NCBI GenBank assembly: GCA_963579025.1
Contig: CAUZFZ010000175.1
Coordinates: forward strand, 1-19,740
Direction: 5' to 3'
Source of the DNA: CAUZFZ01 sp963579025
GTDB taxonomy: Bacteria > Planctomycetota > Planctomycetia > Planctomycetales > Planctomycetaceae
DNA length: 19,740 bases
This document shows, one piece after another, positions 6,799-14,709 of the stretch. Under the pieces are notes generated by a model, which was not told the DNA's origin, made no database searches, and was given only the letters and a program-made list of their open reading frames with translations. A program made the position numbers and the translations under genes. Position 1 is the first letter of the stretch; each line of letters starts with the position of its first letter.

Positions 6799-8129
6799 GC
6801 GAGCAACTCGGAAATCGAGCCTTTGCTTTCCTTGAACGATTCGACGGGACAGCGAAGTTGCTGCAGGATCGTCAGGTACAGGTCTGAGGCGGACCGTTCG
6901 TTGGATTTCCACTTAATGTGTTGCCCGTGTCTGAAACCGAGCTTGTTGCCACCAGCCAGTAGCATGGGGAAGCTGCTGCCCGAGTGGCTGCTGATCTGCG
7001 ACCCGCCCAGCAGCAGCACCGTATGATCAAGCAGAGTTCCTTCGCTGGCCTCAATCGCGTTGAGTCTGTCCATCAGACGGGCCAGACACTCGCAGTACAG
7101 ACGATCGCGATAACCGATCAGTTTCGTATCGGGGTTGTCTTCGCCCCGGTTGCCCGAGCCTTTGTGGTGGTAATCGTGAACGCCACGAGTCGGCGCTCCG
7201 GACTCTTTGGCCCAGTCTTTATATTCGTCGTAGCTCGGACCGGCTTCACCGCCGAGGCTTTGTGTGACCACGCGGGTCATGTCGGTCTGAAAAGCCAGCA
7301 CGATCAAATCCATCATCAGCTCGAGATGCTCCGTCATGCTGGACTTGCTCTTTGGTTCGGTCCGGACGCTCGATTCGTCAAACTCAGGCCGTCCGGTTTT
7401 CAGAATGGCATCGCGATCGTCGAGCCTCTTTTCTACTTCGCGAATCGAATCCAGGTACTGGTCGATACGCTGCCGGTCCGCGCGACCCAGCTTGCGTTGC
7501 AGGTCCTTCACGTCGCCAACCGCGGTGTCGAGAATGCTGCGATTCAGAACGATGCGAGCCTGTGCCTGCTTGAGTTGTGAGGCATCCGCCGGCGGGAACA
7601 GGTTTTCGAACACCGCCCGGTAGTCGTTCGTTGCTGGAATGTCGACGCCCAGCGCATTGCGGGAAAGAGTCACGCCACCGACACCAGACGTCCACGACAG
7701 TGCGAGTGACGGCAGGTAAGTTGGTCCGATGTGCTTTGCCGCCACCTGATCCATCGAAACGGTATTAGTCAGTACGCCGGGCGTGATGTTGATGTTATGC
7801 CCGGTCAGGAAGTTGTACGGATGCGGGTGACCGCTGATCCGGCCTTCGATGTGTGATAAGCTGCTCAAAACACTGAATCGAGCTCGGTGATGCTCCAGCG
7901 ACTTGTGGGAAAGCGCGATCGTGTATTCAAATCCAGTGTCCTTTGGAAACCAGTTGTAATGGTTGATCGCGCCGGGAATGTAGAAGCAGGCCAGACGTCC
8001 CGGATCCCGCTGCCCGCTCGCGGCGGCCGATGTCCTACCCCCCATGATTTCGAGAAACGGAAGACCAATGCCGGCGCCCAATCCACGAAGCACGGTACGC
8101 CGCGAAATGCCGTTGGTTTTCGGGTTCAT
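6795..8129 (-). CDS. DUF1552 protein, Tat-exported
   Basis: This 444-residue protein starts at ATG 8129, which overlaps the DUF1592 stop by four bases (ATGA). The frame is open further upstream, but that part is a shadow of DUF1592. The N-terminus has a twin-arginine motif, SRRTVLRG (residues 9-16), followed by GLGAGIGLPFLEIM, so export of a folded protein by Tat is likely. DUF1552 hallmarks are visible: FYIPGAINHYNWFP, SVLSSLSHIEGRISGHPHPYN, SMDQVAAKHIG and LLGGSQISSHSGSSFPMLLAGG. The family is related in sequence to DUF1501 and is found next to DUF1592 cytochrome-type proteins in Planctomycetes and Verrucomicrobia. Its biochemical function is not established. It is the second gene of the operon DUF1592-DUF1552-WD40. 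Confidence 0.92.
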   Translation of the reverse strand: MNPKTNGISRRTVLRGLGAGIGLPFLEIMGGRTSAAASGQRDPGRLACFYIPGAINHYNWFPKDTGFEYTIALSHKSLEHHRARFSVLSSLSHIEGRISGHPHPYNFLTGHNINITPGVLTNTVSMDQVAAKHIGPTYLPSLALSWTSGVGGVTLSRNALGVDIPATNDYRAVFENLFPPADASQLKQAQARIVLNRSILDTAVGDVKDLQRKLGRADRQRIDQYLDSIREVEKRLDDRDAILKTGRPEFDESSVRTEPKSKSSMTEHLELMMDLIVLAFQTDMTRVVTQSLGGEAGPSYDEYKDWAKESGAPTRGVHDYHHKGSGNRGEDNPDTKLIGYRDRLYCECLARLMDRLNAIEASEGTLLDHTVLLLGGSQISSHSGSSFPMLLAGGNKLGFRHGQHIKWKSNERSASDLYLTILQQLRCPVESFKESKGSISELLA

Positions 8130-9469
8130 TGTGAAGCGCCTGTCAGACGGGTGTGAGTGGTTTCGATAAAGACCCTTGATCGGATCAGTGCTTTCATGAG
8201 GTCTCGCAGCAGGTAATCGTGACTGCGTTGCTCGTTCATGACACTTCGGATCGTGACCAGATCGAGAACATTGGCTTTGTGGCCGGTTCCGTAAAGAGTG
8301 AGTTTCTTCAGGATGCCGCGGACGATGTCGTCCATGTAGTGCGCGGTGAGCAATTCCTTGCATTCGTGGAAGCTGGTGAATTCTTCGCCGCGAGGCAGTC
8401 TTCCGGCTGCATCGACGGGGCGAGTCTTGCCTTCGCCGCGCCACTCGAGTTTGCCGTCGAGTTCGTTTCTGCGGTAGTGGTCGTGCTCGACGTTGCGCCA
8501 GCGACCGCTCAGGTCGAAGTTCTGAAACGCAAAGCCGAGCGGATCCATCTTCTGATGGCAGACAGAACACCTGGCGTCAGCCTGATGCTGGACGAGCAGT
8601 TCGCGAAAGCTCTTGCCGCGATTCGCGCCGTCAGACGGGTTCAACTCAGGAACTTCCAGTGGGGGCGGTGGCGGTGGATCGTCCAGGATGTGGTTCAGCG
8701 TCCACGATCCACGATAGATCACCCAGTTGTCGCCCATCCAGCACAGCATTGATTGAATTCCGGCATGCCCTAGCACTCCACCGCCGCGCGGATCGACCGG
8801 ACTCGGCTTCAACGCGACCTTGCGAAGTTCTCCGCCCTCGATTCGATCGTGTCCGTAATGGACTGCGAGGATGTCGTTCATCATCGTCCAGTTGCTGGAA
8901 ATCAGCTCTGTTGCCGGCCGGTTGTCGGCGAAGAGCCGGCCGATGTACTGAATGGTCTCCTCTTTCATCGACGCTTTGAGGTGTCGGCCGAACCTGAAAT
9001 CCTGTTTCTTGAAGTGAGACATCACGAGCGTGATTGGCTGATTCATATTGAGCCACTGCACGACGAACGGACGAAAGAATGCGTCGCTGCGCGGATCGCT
9101 CAAAAGGCGATCGACCTGCCCATCGAGGACTTTCGGATGGCACAGTTTTCCCGCCGCCGCCAGAGCCCGTAGTTCTTCGTCGGGAGGTGATCCCACCAGC
9201 ATGAAACTCAGTCGGGCGGCGATGGCGTGCTGGGCGATCACCGGGTCTGGATCGGACGGCGAAGCGAGATAGCGGAATGGCCCACCCATGAGCACGGATT
9301 GGAATGTGGACCGCAACGCATCATCAAACGAGAACGCCTGGTCGCGCAGCTTCCGATAAAGGGCGAAGAATCTGGCTTCTTCGGTGTCGGACACCGGCCT
9401 GCGCCACGCGCGGTCGATCCACAGTGAGAGCAGACGTCGTGCACTCGTGTCGTTGTCGGTGATGTGCCC
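8126..9469 (-). CDS. Planctomycete cytochrome-type protein, C-terminal segment (DUF1595-DUF1592-DUF1588-DUF1585), after a frameshift
   Basis: This frame holds the C-terminal two-thirds of the protein. In order it has DUF1595 (LLSLWIDRAWRRPVSDTEEA), DUF1592 (FRYLASP, AARLSFMLVGSPPDEELRAL, DGQVDRLLSDPR), DUF1588 (the proline run DPPPPPPLEVPEL and CSVCHQKMDPLGFAFQNFD with a CxxCH haem site) and DUF1585 (VDAAGRLPRGEEFTSF, DDIVRGILKKLTLYGTG). These are the PSD5, PSD4, PSCyt3 and PSD2 planctomycete domains. The frame has no credible start of its own; the reading comes from the N-terminal segment through a one-base shift at 9467-9469. Joined, the protein is about 838 residues, within the family's usual size. 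It is probably periplasmic, with two c-type haem sites. Confidence 0.88.
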   Translation of the reverse strand, partial: GHITDNDTSARRLLSLWIDRAWRRPVSDTEEARFFALYRKLRDQAFSFDDALRSTFQSVLMGGPFRYLASPSDPDPVIAQHAIAARLSFMLVGSPPDEELRALAAAGKLCHPKVLDGQVDRLLSDPRSDAFFRPFVVQWLNMNQPITLVMSHFKKQDFRFGRHLKASMKEETIQYIGRLFADNRPATELISSNWTMMNDILAVHYGHDRIEGGELRKVALKPSPVDPRGGGVLGHAGIQSMLCWMGDNWVIYRGSWTLNHILDDPPPPPPLEVPELNPSDGANRGKSFRELLVQHQADARCSVCHQKMDPLGFAFQNFDLSGRWRNVEHDHYRRNELDGKLEWRGEGKTRPVDAAGRLPRGEEFTSFHECKELLTAHYMDDIVRGILKKLTLYGTGHKANVLDLVTIRSVMNEQRSHDYLLRDLMKALIRSRVFIETTHTRLTGASQ

Positions 9470-10641
9470 ACGTCCGCATCCCAGCTCGCAGGAGGCCACG
9501 CAGCGCGGTGGCCGTAGTCGATCTCAAGCGACTCGATGACGATCGACGGGACCGGCTGCTGATCGGGAGTGCGAAGCACCTTGCGGTCAAACTTCGGGCG
9601 GTAGACGCCGATTCCGCCAGGGATGTTGTCCTCGGGCTTGCTGCGGTCATCGTTCTCAAAGCCGTCTACCGCGTAGGGCACTTCGACAAACGTGCGCAGC
9701 ATGATTTTGATGACGTCGCCTTCGACCAGGTGATCTTCCATGCGAATCGCGTATGTCAGAGTTTGTGGCTCTTCGCCGATCGGCAGGTAATCGATGTACT
9801 TGCCTCCGACTTTGACCCACAACGTCGGAGTCGGGAGACCGGGAAGCGGACGTCTGGCTGCCACGCGCAGGGTCAGCTTTAACGCAGTTCGTTTGTCCGC
9901 TGGTGCCGGGACCGCGAGAAGCGAGTTGCCCCGATCACCGGTCCATTGCGTCGGCAGGTAGACTCCGATCCCTTTCCTGCAGGTCAGACTTTTCGACCTG
10001 GTAAAGACACCCTCGTCGGCCCAGCGCTGCTCGACGAACTTGCGGAAGTCCGTAAAGTCGTGTTCGCGAAAATCGATGCGGAGTATGCGATCGCGATCCG
10101 GCTCCAGAAAACGAATGCTCTCGACCGCACGGCGCGAGACCTCCAGCAATTGCGCGACAGAATCCGCCGCGTCCTGCAGGGCCGCCGCGCCCGTGTCGAA
10201 ACCGTCAACTCTGGCGTCGTCCGGCAATCCGGCTCCAAAGTCGATCGGCAGACCGGTCAGATCCTGCAATGCCGCTGAAAACTCTCTGCGATTCAGACGC
10301 CGTTGCGTTCCTGCTGAAACGGCTTCCGAGAGCCTGGCCTGCTCGATGATCCAATCGAGAATCATCTGCTTCTCAGCTGGGGTCAGTTGAGGTTCGTCCT
10401 GCGGCGGCATCTCACCATCGACGAGCGCCTCATGAACCATCGCCCAGAGATGCTGATCGGCGTTCTCGAACCGGGCAACCTGGTCATAGCGAATCCGCGC
10501 ATTCTGCTCCTCGGCCCCGTGGCAGCGCAGGCAGTACTTCGCCAGCAGCGGGCGGATAGACGTCTGGTAATCAGCAAACGCGGTGCTCGCCAGCGTCGTG
10601 GCGAGGAGGCAGCAACTGTAAATAGTCGATCTACTTTTCAA
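9469..10641 (-). CDS. Planctomycete cytochrome-type protein, N-terminal segment (haem c domain, DUF1587), before a frameshift
   Basis: I place the start at the TTG at 10641, because a signal peptide begins there (KSRSTIYSCCLLATTLASTAFA). The frame stays open to 10896, but those residues look non-coding. After the signal come a haem c site, YCLRCHG (Cys37-Cys40-His41), and the PSCyt1-like sequence MPPQDEPQLTPAEKQMILDWI. The DUF1587 (PSD3) domain follows (RRLNRREFSAALQDLTGLPI, LPDDARVDGFDTGAAAL). A beta-rich middle region runs to IESLEIDYGHRAAWPP. At 9467-9469 homology passes to the other frame; unshifted reading continues in nonsense to 9238. The missing base fits a GGG run that should be GGGG on the coding strand. 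This is the first gene of its operon, divergent from the DUF1501 gene. Confidence 0.82.
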
Positions 10642-10657
10642 ACGCGGGTTCTCGCAC

Positions 10658-10703
10658 GACAACGTGTGGTTGATTTGCCTGGAACGTGACAACGTGTGTT
10701 GAA
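10658..10703. repeat. Near-identical direct repeat, 30-bp phase, in front of the DUF1592 operon
   Basis: GACAACGTGTG occurs at 10658-10668 and again at 10688-10698, exactly 30 bp apart (about three helical turns). Similarity goes on into GTTGA/TTGA just downstream of each copy. The pair starts 17 bases upstream of the DUF1592 start and lies on the upstream side of DUF1501 too. Two in-phase sites suit cooperative binding of a regulator, but none is identified. Confidence 0.4.
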
Positions 10704-10932
10704 CAGCCGCTTCGATCAAAGCGAGTGCTCGTTCACCGCGACGGCTTGCCGGTCTCGGAGTTGCGGCACGAAAAGGAAGCCGATCGTGCCGTCGATCATT
10801 GTGTCCGATCAATTGAATCTCTGCCAGAAGAGCTGAACCGCGTCGGGGTTTCCGGGGCCCGATGCTCGGGCGGAGCCGAGTCGTTATGTCCATCATCGGT
10901 TCGGACAGGTACCCCGCCTGTTGAACGCCGGT

Positions 10933-10961
10933 TTGGTGGTTCCACTGATCGGGTCTATCCT
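10933..10961 (+). promoter_or_regulatory. Weak sigma70-like promoter candidate for DUF1501
   Basis: TTGGTG (10933-10938), 17 bases, then TATCCT (10956-10961), about 86 bases before the DUF1501 start. The match to the consensus is partial (3/6 and 4/6), so this is only a candidate. Confidence 0.2.
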
Positions 10962-11047
10962 GCAGTTAGCGATTCGTGGAAAGTGCTGTGTCCCAATCGC
11001 GAATCCGTGGCGTACCAGCAGGAACGACCCGTTACCAGGAAACTCGG

Positions 11048-12559
11048 ATGCTTCGAATTCTGACAGACCACCACGGAAGACGGTGTGACGGTATCGGACG
11101 ACGGAGTTTTCTGTCGGTCGGGACGTTTGGCCTGGGCGGGCTTTCACTCGTGGACCTGCTGCGAGGAGCGGCGACCGCGACGGTGGCGGGTCTGCCGGAT
11201 TACGTCCATGATCGGGCGGTCGTGTTGCTGTTTCTGGGCGGAGGACCATCGCAGCTTGAGACGTGGGATCCGAAGCCGGACGGACCGGGCACTTCAACGA
11301 GTCTGGCCGGACACCTCGGTACGCGGCTGCCGGGAGTGCGGTTTGCATCGTACTTCCCGAAGATGGCAGCCTTGGCGGATCGGCTCAGCGTCGTGCGTTC
11401 GTTCCAGACGAATCATGCCGAGCACAACGGTGCTCACAAGCAGATACTCACAGCGGACCTGACGGTTAAAGATGGCAAGCCGATTCATGAGCCCGGAATC
11501 GGAGCCATGTATTCGCGCGTCGTCGGACCGCTGCACCACCGGACGGGATTGCCGACTACCGCGCTCGTTCCGCCCACGACTCGGCATACAGCGAATGGTG
11601 CGGGATTTGCCGGAGCATACGATTCGGTTGTGGAGGGCTGTCAGCCAGCATGGCTTGGATCTGCGTACGCTCCGTTCGAGACACAGGTTGCCATGGCTGA
11701 GGGACGGCCGCGCGAAAAGAAAAAGAAGTCAGACGACGACGTCAATCCGCTGCTGGATAACCTCACACCGCGAGTGCCCGAACTGACGATGGACGCTCGA
11801 CTGAGCCTGTTGCGGCAGCTTGATCGTCTCGATCGCCGACTCGATTCATCAGGGCTGATGGAAGGCTTCGATCAGTACACTCAACAGGCCGTCGAGATGA
11901 TTCGCGGCGACACAGTGCGCCGGGCACTCGATCTGTCACTGGAAGACCCACGGACGCTGGCTGCGTACGACACCGAGCACTTTCGCAATTACCGCGCCAA
12001 CGACGATTCGAAGTTTGAGCGCAACGGGCCGTCGATCGGTATCTCACTGGGGCGACAGTTGCTGCTGGCGCGTCGGCTGTGCGAGGCGGGCTGCGGCTTT
12101 GTCACACTCATTCACGCAAACTGGGATTTCCATGCCCGCAAAGGGATTCCCAATATGCCGGAAGGCATGAGTGTCCTGGCACCGCCTCTTGATCATGCGG
12201 TCTCGGCGTTTCTACAGGATATCGAGCAGCGGGGACTCAGTGAGAAAATCCTGCTGGTGATCACTGGCGAGTTTGGTCGCACGCCGGGACTGGACAAGAA
12301 CCTCGGGCGCCATCACTGGCCGCGAATCTGTCCGCTGGTCTTTGCTGACGGCGGGCTCAATCACGGAAAGGTGATTGGTCAGTCCGATCGCCGCGGCGGA
12401 GAACCATCCTCCGAGCCGATTACCATCGACGATCTCCACGCGACTCTAATGCACGCCATGTTCGACGTCGGTCGCCTGCGTCTCGATCCGTCACTGCCGG
12501 GACAGATCATGAAACGAGCCCAGAAGGGACGTCCCATCGCGGAACTGTTCGGTGCATAA
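11048..12559 (+). CDS. DUF1501 protein, Tat-exported
   Basis: The start is ATG 11048, with AGGAA about 6 bases upstream; an in-frame ATG at 10976 lacks these features and would bury the signal. The 503-residue protein has a twin-arginine motif, GRRSFLSVG (residues 17-25), followed by GLGGLSLVDLLRG. DUF1501 hallmarks are present in order: AVVLLFLGGGPSQLETWDPKP, FPKMAALADRLSVVRS, NHAEHNGAHKQILT, ITGEFGRTPG and LGRHHWPRICPLVFADGG. The fold resembles the sulfatase/alkaline-phosphatase superfamily, but catalysis by this family is not established. Its usual partner is a PSCyt1/DUF1549/DUF1553 protein. Here the neighbour downstream is a protein of unknown function, and a PSCyt1-type gene lies only at 19203. 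It is the first gene of a plus-strand run reaching 14544. Confidence 0.92.
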   Translation: MLRILTDHHGRRCDGIGRRSFLSVGTFGLGGLSLVDLLRGAATATVAGLPDYVHDRAVVLLFLGGGPSQLETWDPKPDGPGTSTSLAGHLGTRLPGVRFASYFPKMAALADRLSVVRSFQTNHAEHNGAHKQILTADLTVKDGKPIHEPGIGAMYSRVVGPLHHRTGLPTTALVPPTTRHTANGAGFAGAYDSVVEGCQPAWLGSAYAPFETQVAMAEGRPREKKKKSDDDVNPLLDNLTPRVPELTMDARLSLLRQLDRLDRRLDSSGLMEGFDQYTQQAVEMIRGDTVRRALDLSLEDPRTLAAYDTEHFRNYRANDDSKFERNGPSIGISLGRQLLLARRLCEAGCGFVTLIHANWDFHARKGIPNMPEGMSVLAPPLDHAVSAFLQDIEQRGLSEKILLVITGEFGRTPGLDKNLGRHHWPRICPLVFADGGLNHGKVIGQSDRRGGEPSSEPITIDDLHATLMHAMFDVGRLRLDPSLPGQIMKRAQKGRPIAELFGA

Positions 12560-12589
12560 CTTCATGGAAATTGAGAGAACGGCATTGAT

Positions 12590-13471
12590 ATGACAGCAGC
12601 CAGACTCGTGGTCGTTACTTTCCTGTTGATGACATTTCTTCACAGTCGCGAATCGGTTGCCGGTCACTCGCGGCATTCGTACGTGGATGGCGGTCAGTCG
12701 ATGGACGGGCGGTTTTTGGTGATCCCGAAGCTGGTCATGGGCGAGAAACTGAAGAAGGGGCCGACGCCGTTTCACTGGGAATACCAATGGAAAGACACGC
12801 AGACCGGCCGAGTGATTACGGGGCAGCTCGAAGGATTGCGCAGCGGCAGTAGTAACGTGTTCGACCCGGTCGGCTCACACATCTTCGTTGCGCCGGATGG
12901 TGAGACTTTCGCGTTGTGGACGCCTCAGGTGACGATGCAGTCGTCGTCGAAGAAGCCGGAGGGAGATCCCGGCACGGAGTCGTTTCAGACGTTCGATGGT
13001 TTCTCACGGCGACTTGTGATCTACCGCAACTCGGGAGAGATCGTCAAACGCTTTGACCTCCGGGACTTCCTCTCCGCCGGCGACTGGCAGTGGTTCCACT
13101 ACCGCCAGTGTCAGACCTACTGGTTAATCGAGTATCCCGGCCTGCACACTCGCAGCGCACCGAGGCCCTTCTACGCGATCTACCAGATCAGTCCGGACTA
13201 CACCGTGCTGGAGTTTCAGATCGGTGCCAATTCCGAAGCCACGTACAAGGCGAAGCAACGAGGAGTCAAACCACCTGAACCGCAGCTCGTTCGTGTCCGC
13301 CTGACGGATGGAAAGATCCTGGCTGACGACACCGAGGGCGATGCGCTGAAGCGTCCCGTGCGACCTTTCACCGGTCGCCTGGCCGACAAGACCTTCCGTC
13401 AGGACCAGTACGAACCCAGCCTCGACCCCGTATGCACGGCCGGTCGGTTCACCCAGACAGCGGGGCCGTGA
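12590..13471 (+). CDS. Secreted protein of unknown function
   Basis: This 293-residue protein starts 30 bases after the DUF1501 stop, so it is likely in the same transcript. A signal peptide is clear (ARLVVVTFLLMTFLHSRESVAG). The mature part is rich in beta-strand-like segments (RFLVIPKLVMGEK, HIFVAPDGETFALWTP, RRLVIYRNSGEIVKRFDL, YTVLEFQIG, VRVRLTDGKIL). It has a propeller-like look but no repeat I can define. No haem site, catalytic motif or membrane helix is seen beyond the signal. The stop TGA (13469-13471) is in frame with the sigma-like fragment that follows, so the last few residues (GRFTQTAGP) may be an artefact of a rearranged junction. I do not recognise the family. Confidence 0.75.
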   Translation: MTAARLVVVTFLLMTFLHSRESVAGHSRHSYVDGGQSMDGRFLVIPKLVMGEKLKKGPTPFHWEYQWKDTQTGRVITGQLEGLRSGSSNVFDPVGSHIFVAPDGETFALWTPQVTMQSSSKKPEGDPGTESFQTFDGFSRRLVIYRNSGEIVKRFDLRDFLSAGDWQWFHYRQCQTYWLIEYPGLHTRSAPRPFYAIYQISPDYTVLEFQIGANSEATYKAKQRGVKPPEPQLVRVRLTDGKILADDTEGDALKRPVRPFTGRLADKTFRQDQYEPSLDPVCTAGRFTQTAGP

Positions 13472-13495
13472 AACCGGAGGATCGCCCGCAACTGC

Positions 13496-13666
13496 GTGCG
13501 TGACCGGATAAGATCGGCGTCGCGTGAGGCGAACCGGCTGCTCGCGTGGCGGGATCGAATCCTGGCGGAAACGGACGACGACGAATCACTTCAGCGGGAA
13601 GAGCAGCGTTTTGTGGCATTGCAACACTGTCTGCATTCTCTGACGGACGAGCAAAGGAACGAGTGA
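13496..13666 (+). pseudogene. Small open frame resembling an internal piece of an ECF sigma factor
   Basis: This 56-codon frame runs from a GTG at 13496 to a TGA that overlaps the next ATG by one base (TGATG). The peptide includes RDRIRSASREANRLLAWRD and LQREEQRFVALQHCLHSLTD. In the same frame, just before the GTG, RRIARNCV is readable. This pattern (basic end of region 2, acidic linker, then 'R..AL..CL..L...qR') resembles the region 2 to region 4 join of planctomycete ECF sigma factors. The DNA-binding end is missing because the frame stops at RNE. It may be a decayed sigma gene, or a real short gene coupled to the caspase-like gene. The sigma likeness is my inference from a short stretch. 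Confidence 0.4.
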
Positions 13667-14544
13667 TGAAGCTGATTTGCCTTCTCGCCGGGCTTAGTCT
13701 GGTCGCGATCTGTGGATCGTTGTCTGCGAATGACACACCGTCGGGCCACCGCGTGGCGTTGCTGCTGGGTAACTCGCAATACGAAGGCTTCACGCTGCCT
13801 GGAGTTCAAGGCAGTCTGAAGCAGGTCGAGGATTCGTTGACCAGGCACGGCTTCCGCGTGACGCGTCGCGAGAATCTTGCTGAGAAGGATCAGGAGGCTG
13901 CGGTTGAGGAGTTTGCGAAATCCGTGCCGACGAACGGCGTGGCGTTGGTCTACTACATTGGGCTTGGTGCACACGTTGAGCGCTTCGACAAGACGTACAA
14001 CCTGCTTCGTCCCGTCGGCGAACAAATCGCCAGCGACAACGACTATCGCTCACGCGGGCTCGATGTCGCAGAGCTGATTAAAAAGCTGCGTGAAGGCAGC
14101 GGAGCCCGCGTCAATCTGATCTTTCTCGACGCCTGCTGGGACTCACCCATTCGGCCGGAGAAAGGTCAGGTGTTCGGCGGCCTGCATGAATTTGAAGTCG
14201 GCCCGGACACGCTGGTGATGTTCGCCGCAGGTAGCCGGCAGACGTTACCCGCACCGGAGGGCAACGCTCCTTCGGCATTCTCACAGTCACTGGTTAAGAA
14301 CCTGGCCCGGCTGGATGTCTCCGTTGAAGCGGCCTGCGAGGCCATCGCAGCGAACGTTGGCAAGACGATCACACCGAAACCCTGGTGCGCCGACACAACC
14401 GGATTTGGAATCGGCACTCGGGCCGATCTGCCGCTCGCCGATGCACTGCGCGATGGGAAAGCGCCGACGCGCATGCCAAATGTTGTTGAAATCTCCGCTC
14501 GTTCTCGGGTGCGCATAGGATACTGGGAAGCTCGGCCGAACTGA
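13666..14544 (+). CDS. Secreted caspase-like protein (peptidase C14 fold) lacking the catalytic His
   Basis: The start at 13666 has AAGGA 7 bases upstream and a signal peptide (KLICLLAGLSLVAICGSLSA). The 292-residue protein has the caspase p20 pattern: RVALLLGNSQYEG, LPGVQGSLKQVEDSLTRHGF, VALVYYIGLGAHVE and NLIFLDACWDSP. The nucleophile position is kept (Cys157 in DAC). The active-site His of the usual YYxGHG motif is Leu100 (CTT; His would be CAT), and a His appears three residues later (His103). Later family features are also seen: LVMFAAGSRQTLPAPEG, SAFSQSLVKNL and PKPWCADTTGFGIG. It may be a pseudo-protease with a binding role, or may use the shifted His. The upstream frame to 13546 is non-coding in this register. 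Confidence 0.88.
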   Translation: MKLICLLAGLSLVAICGSLSANDTPSGHRVALLLGNSQYEGFTLPGVQGSLKQVEDSLTRHGFRVTRRENLAEKDQEAAVEEFAKSVPTNGVALVYYIGLGAHVERFDKTYNLLRPVGEQIASDNDYRSRGLDVAELIKKLREGSGARVNLIFLDACWDSPIRPEKGQVFGGLHEFEVGPDTLVMFAAGSRQTLPAPEGNAPSAFSQSLVKNLARLDVSVEAACEAIAANVGKTITPKPWCADTTGFGIGTRADLPLADALRDGKAPTRMPNVVEISARSRVRIGYWEARPN

Positions 14545-14574
14545 GTCGTTAACGCGCGGTCCAGAACGCTGTCG

Positions 14575-14588
14575 CCGCAGCTTTGCGG
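14575..14588 (+). terminator. Possible hairpin after the caspase-like gene
   Basis: CCGCA (14575-14579) and TGCGG (14584-14588) pair around a 4-base loop, 30 bases after the stop at 14544. GGGGTTTT follows about 9 bases later, so this is a weak candidate. It lies in the 165-base gap between convergent genes. Confidence 0.25.
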
Positions 14589-14709
14589 AGTTGTGTGGGG
14601 TTTTGACCGCACAGAGGTGATCGTCAATATCAGGTGCAGTCTCCGTCGCCGCAGAGCGGTGGAATAGTGCTGCGGATACCCACGCTCTGGCGACGTGGCT
14701 ACGCCGTAC

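Larger units (their letters stand above)
10642..11047. other. 406-base divergent intergenic region, no gene seen
   Basis: The region separates the divergent DUF1592 (start 10641) and DUF1501 (start 11048) genes. Open frames here (for example 10686-11063 plus) have no signal, family motif or ribosome site. It contains the near-identical direct repeat at 10658-10703. There is also a perfect GC-rich inverted repeat, GCCCGA/TCGGGC (10857-10862 and 10866-10871), with a 3-base loop. A weak promoter-like pair lies at 10933-10961. Both operons are probably controlled from here. Confidence 0.6.

Noticed and set aside
10642..10896. Upstream extension of the DUF1592 frame to a start at 10896
   Set aside because: The residues are Arg/Pro-rich with no family likeness, and the signal peptide begins at the TTG at 10641.
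10686..11063. 125-codon plus-strand open frame before DUF1501
   Set aside because: It has no ribosome site, signal or motif and overlaps the DUF1501 start; it looks like chance in GC-rich DNA.
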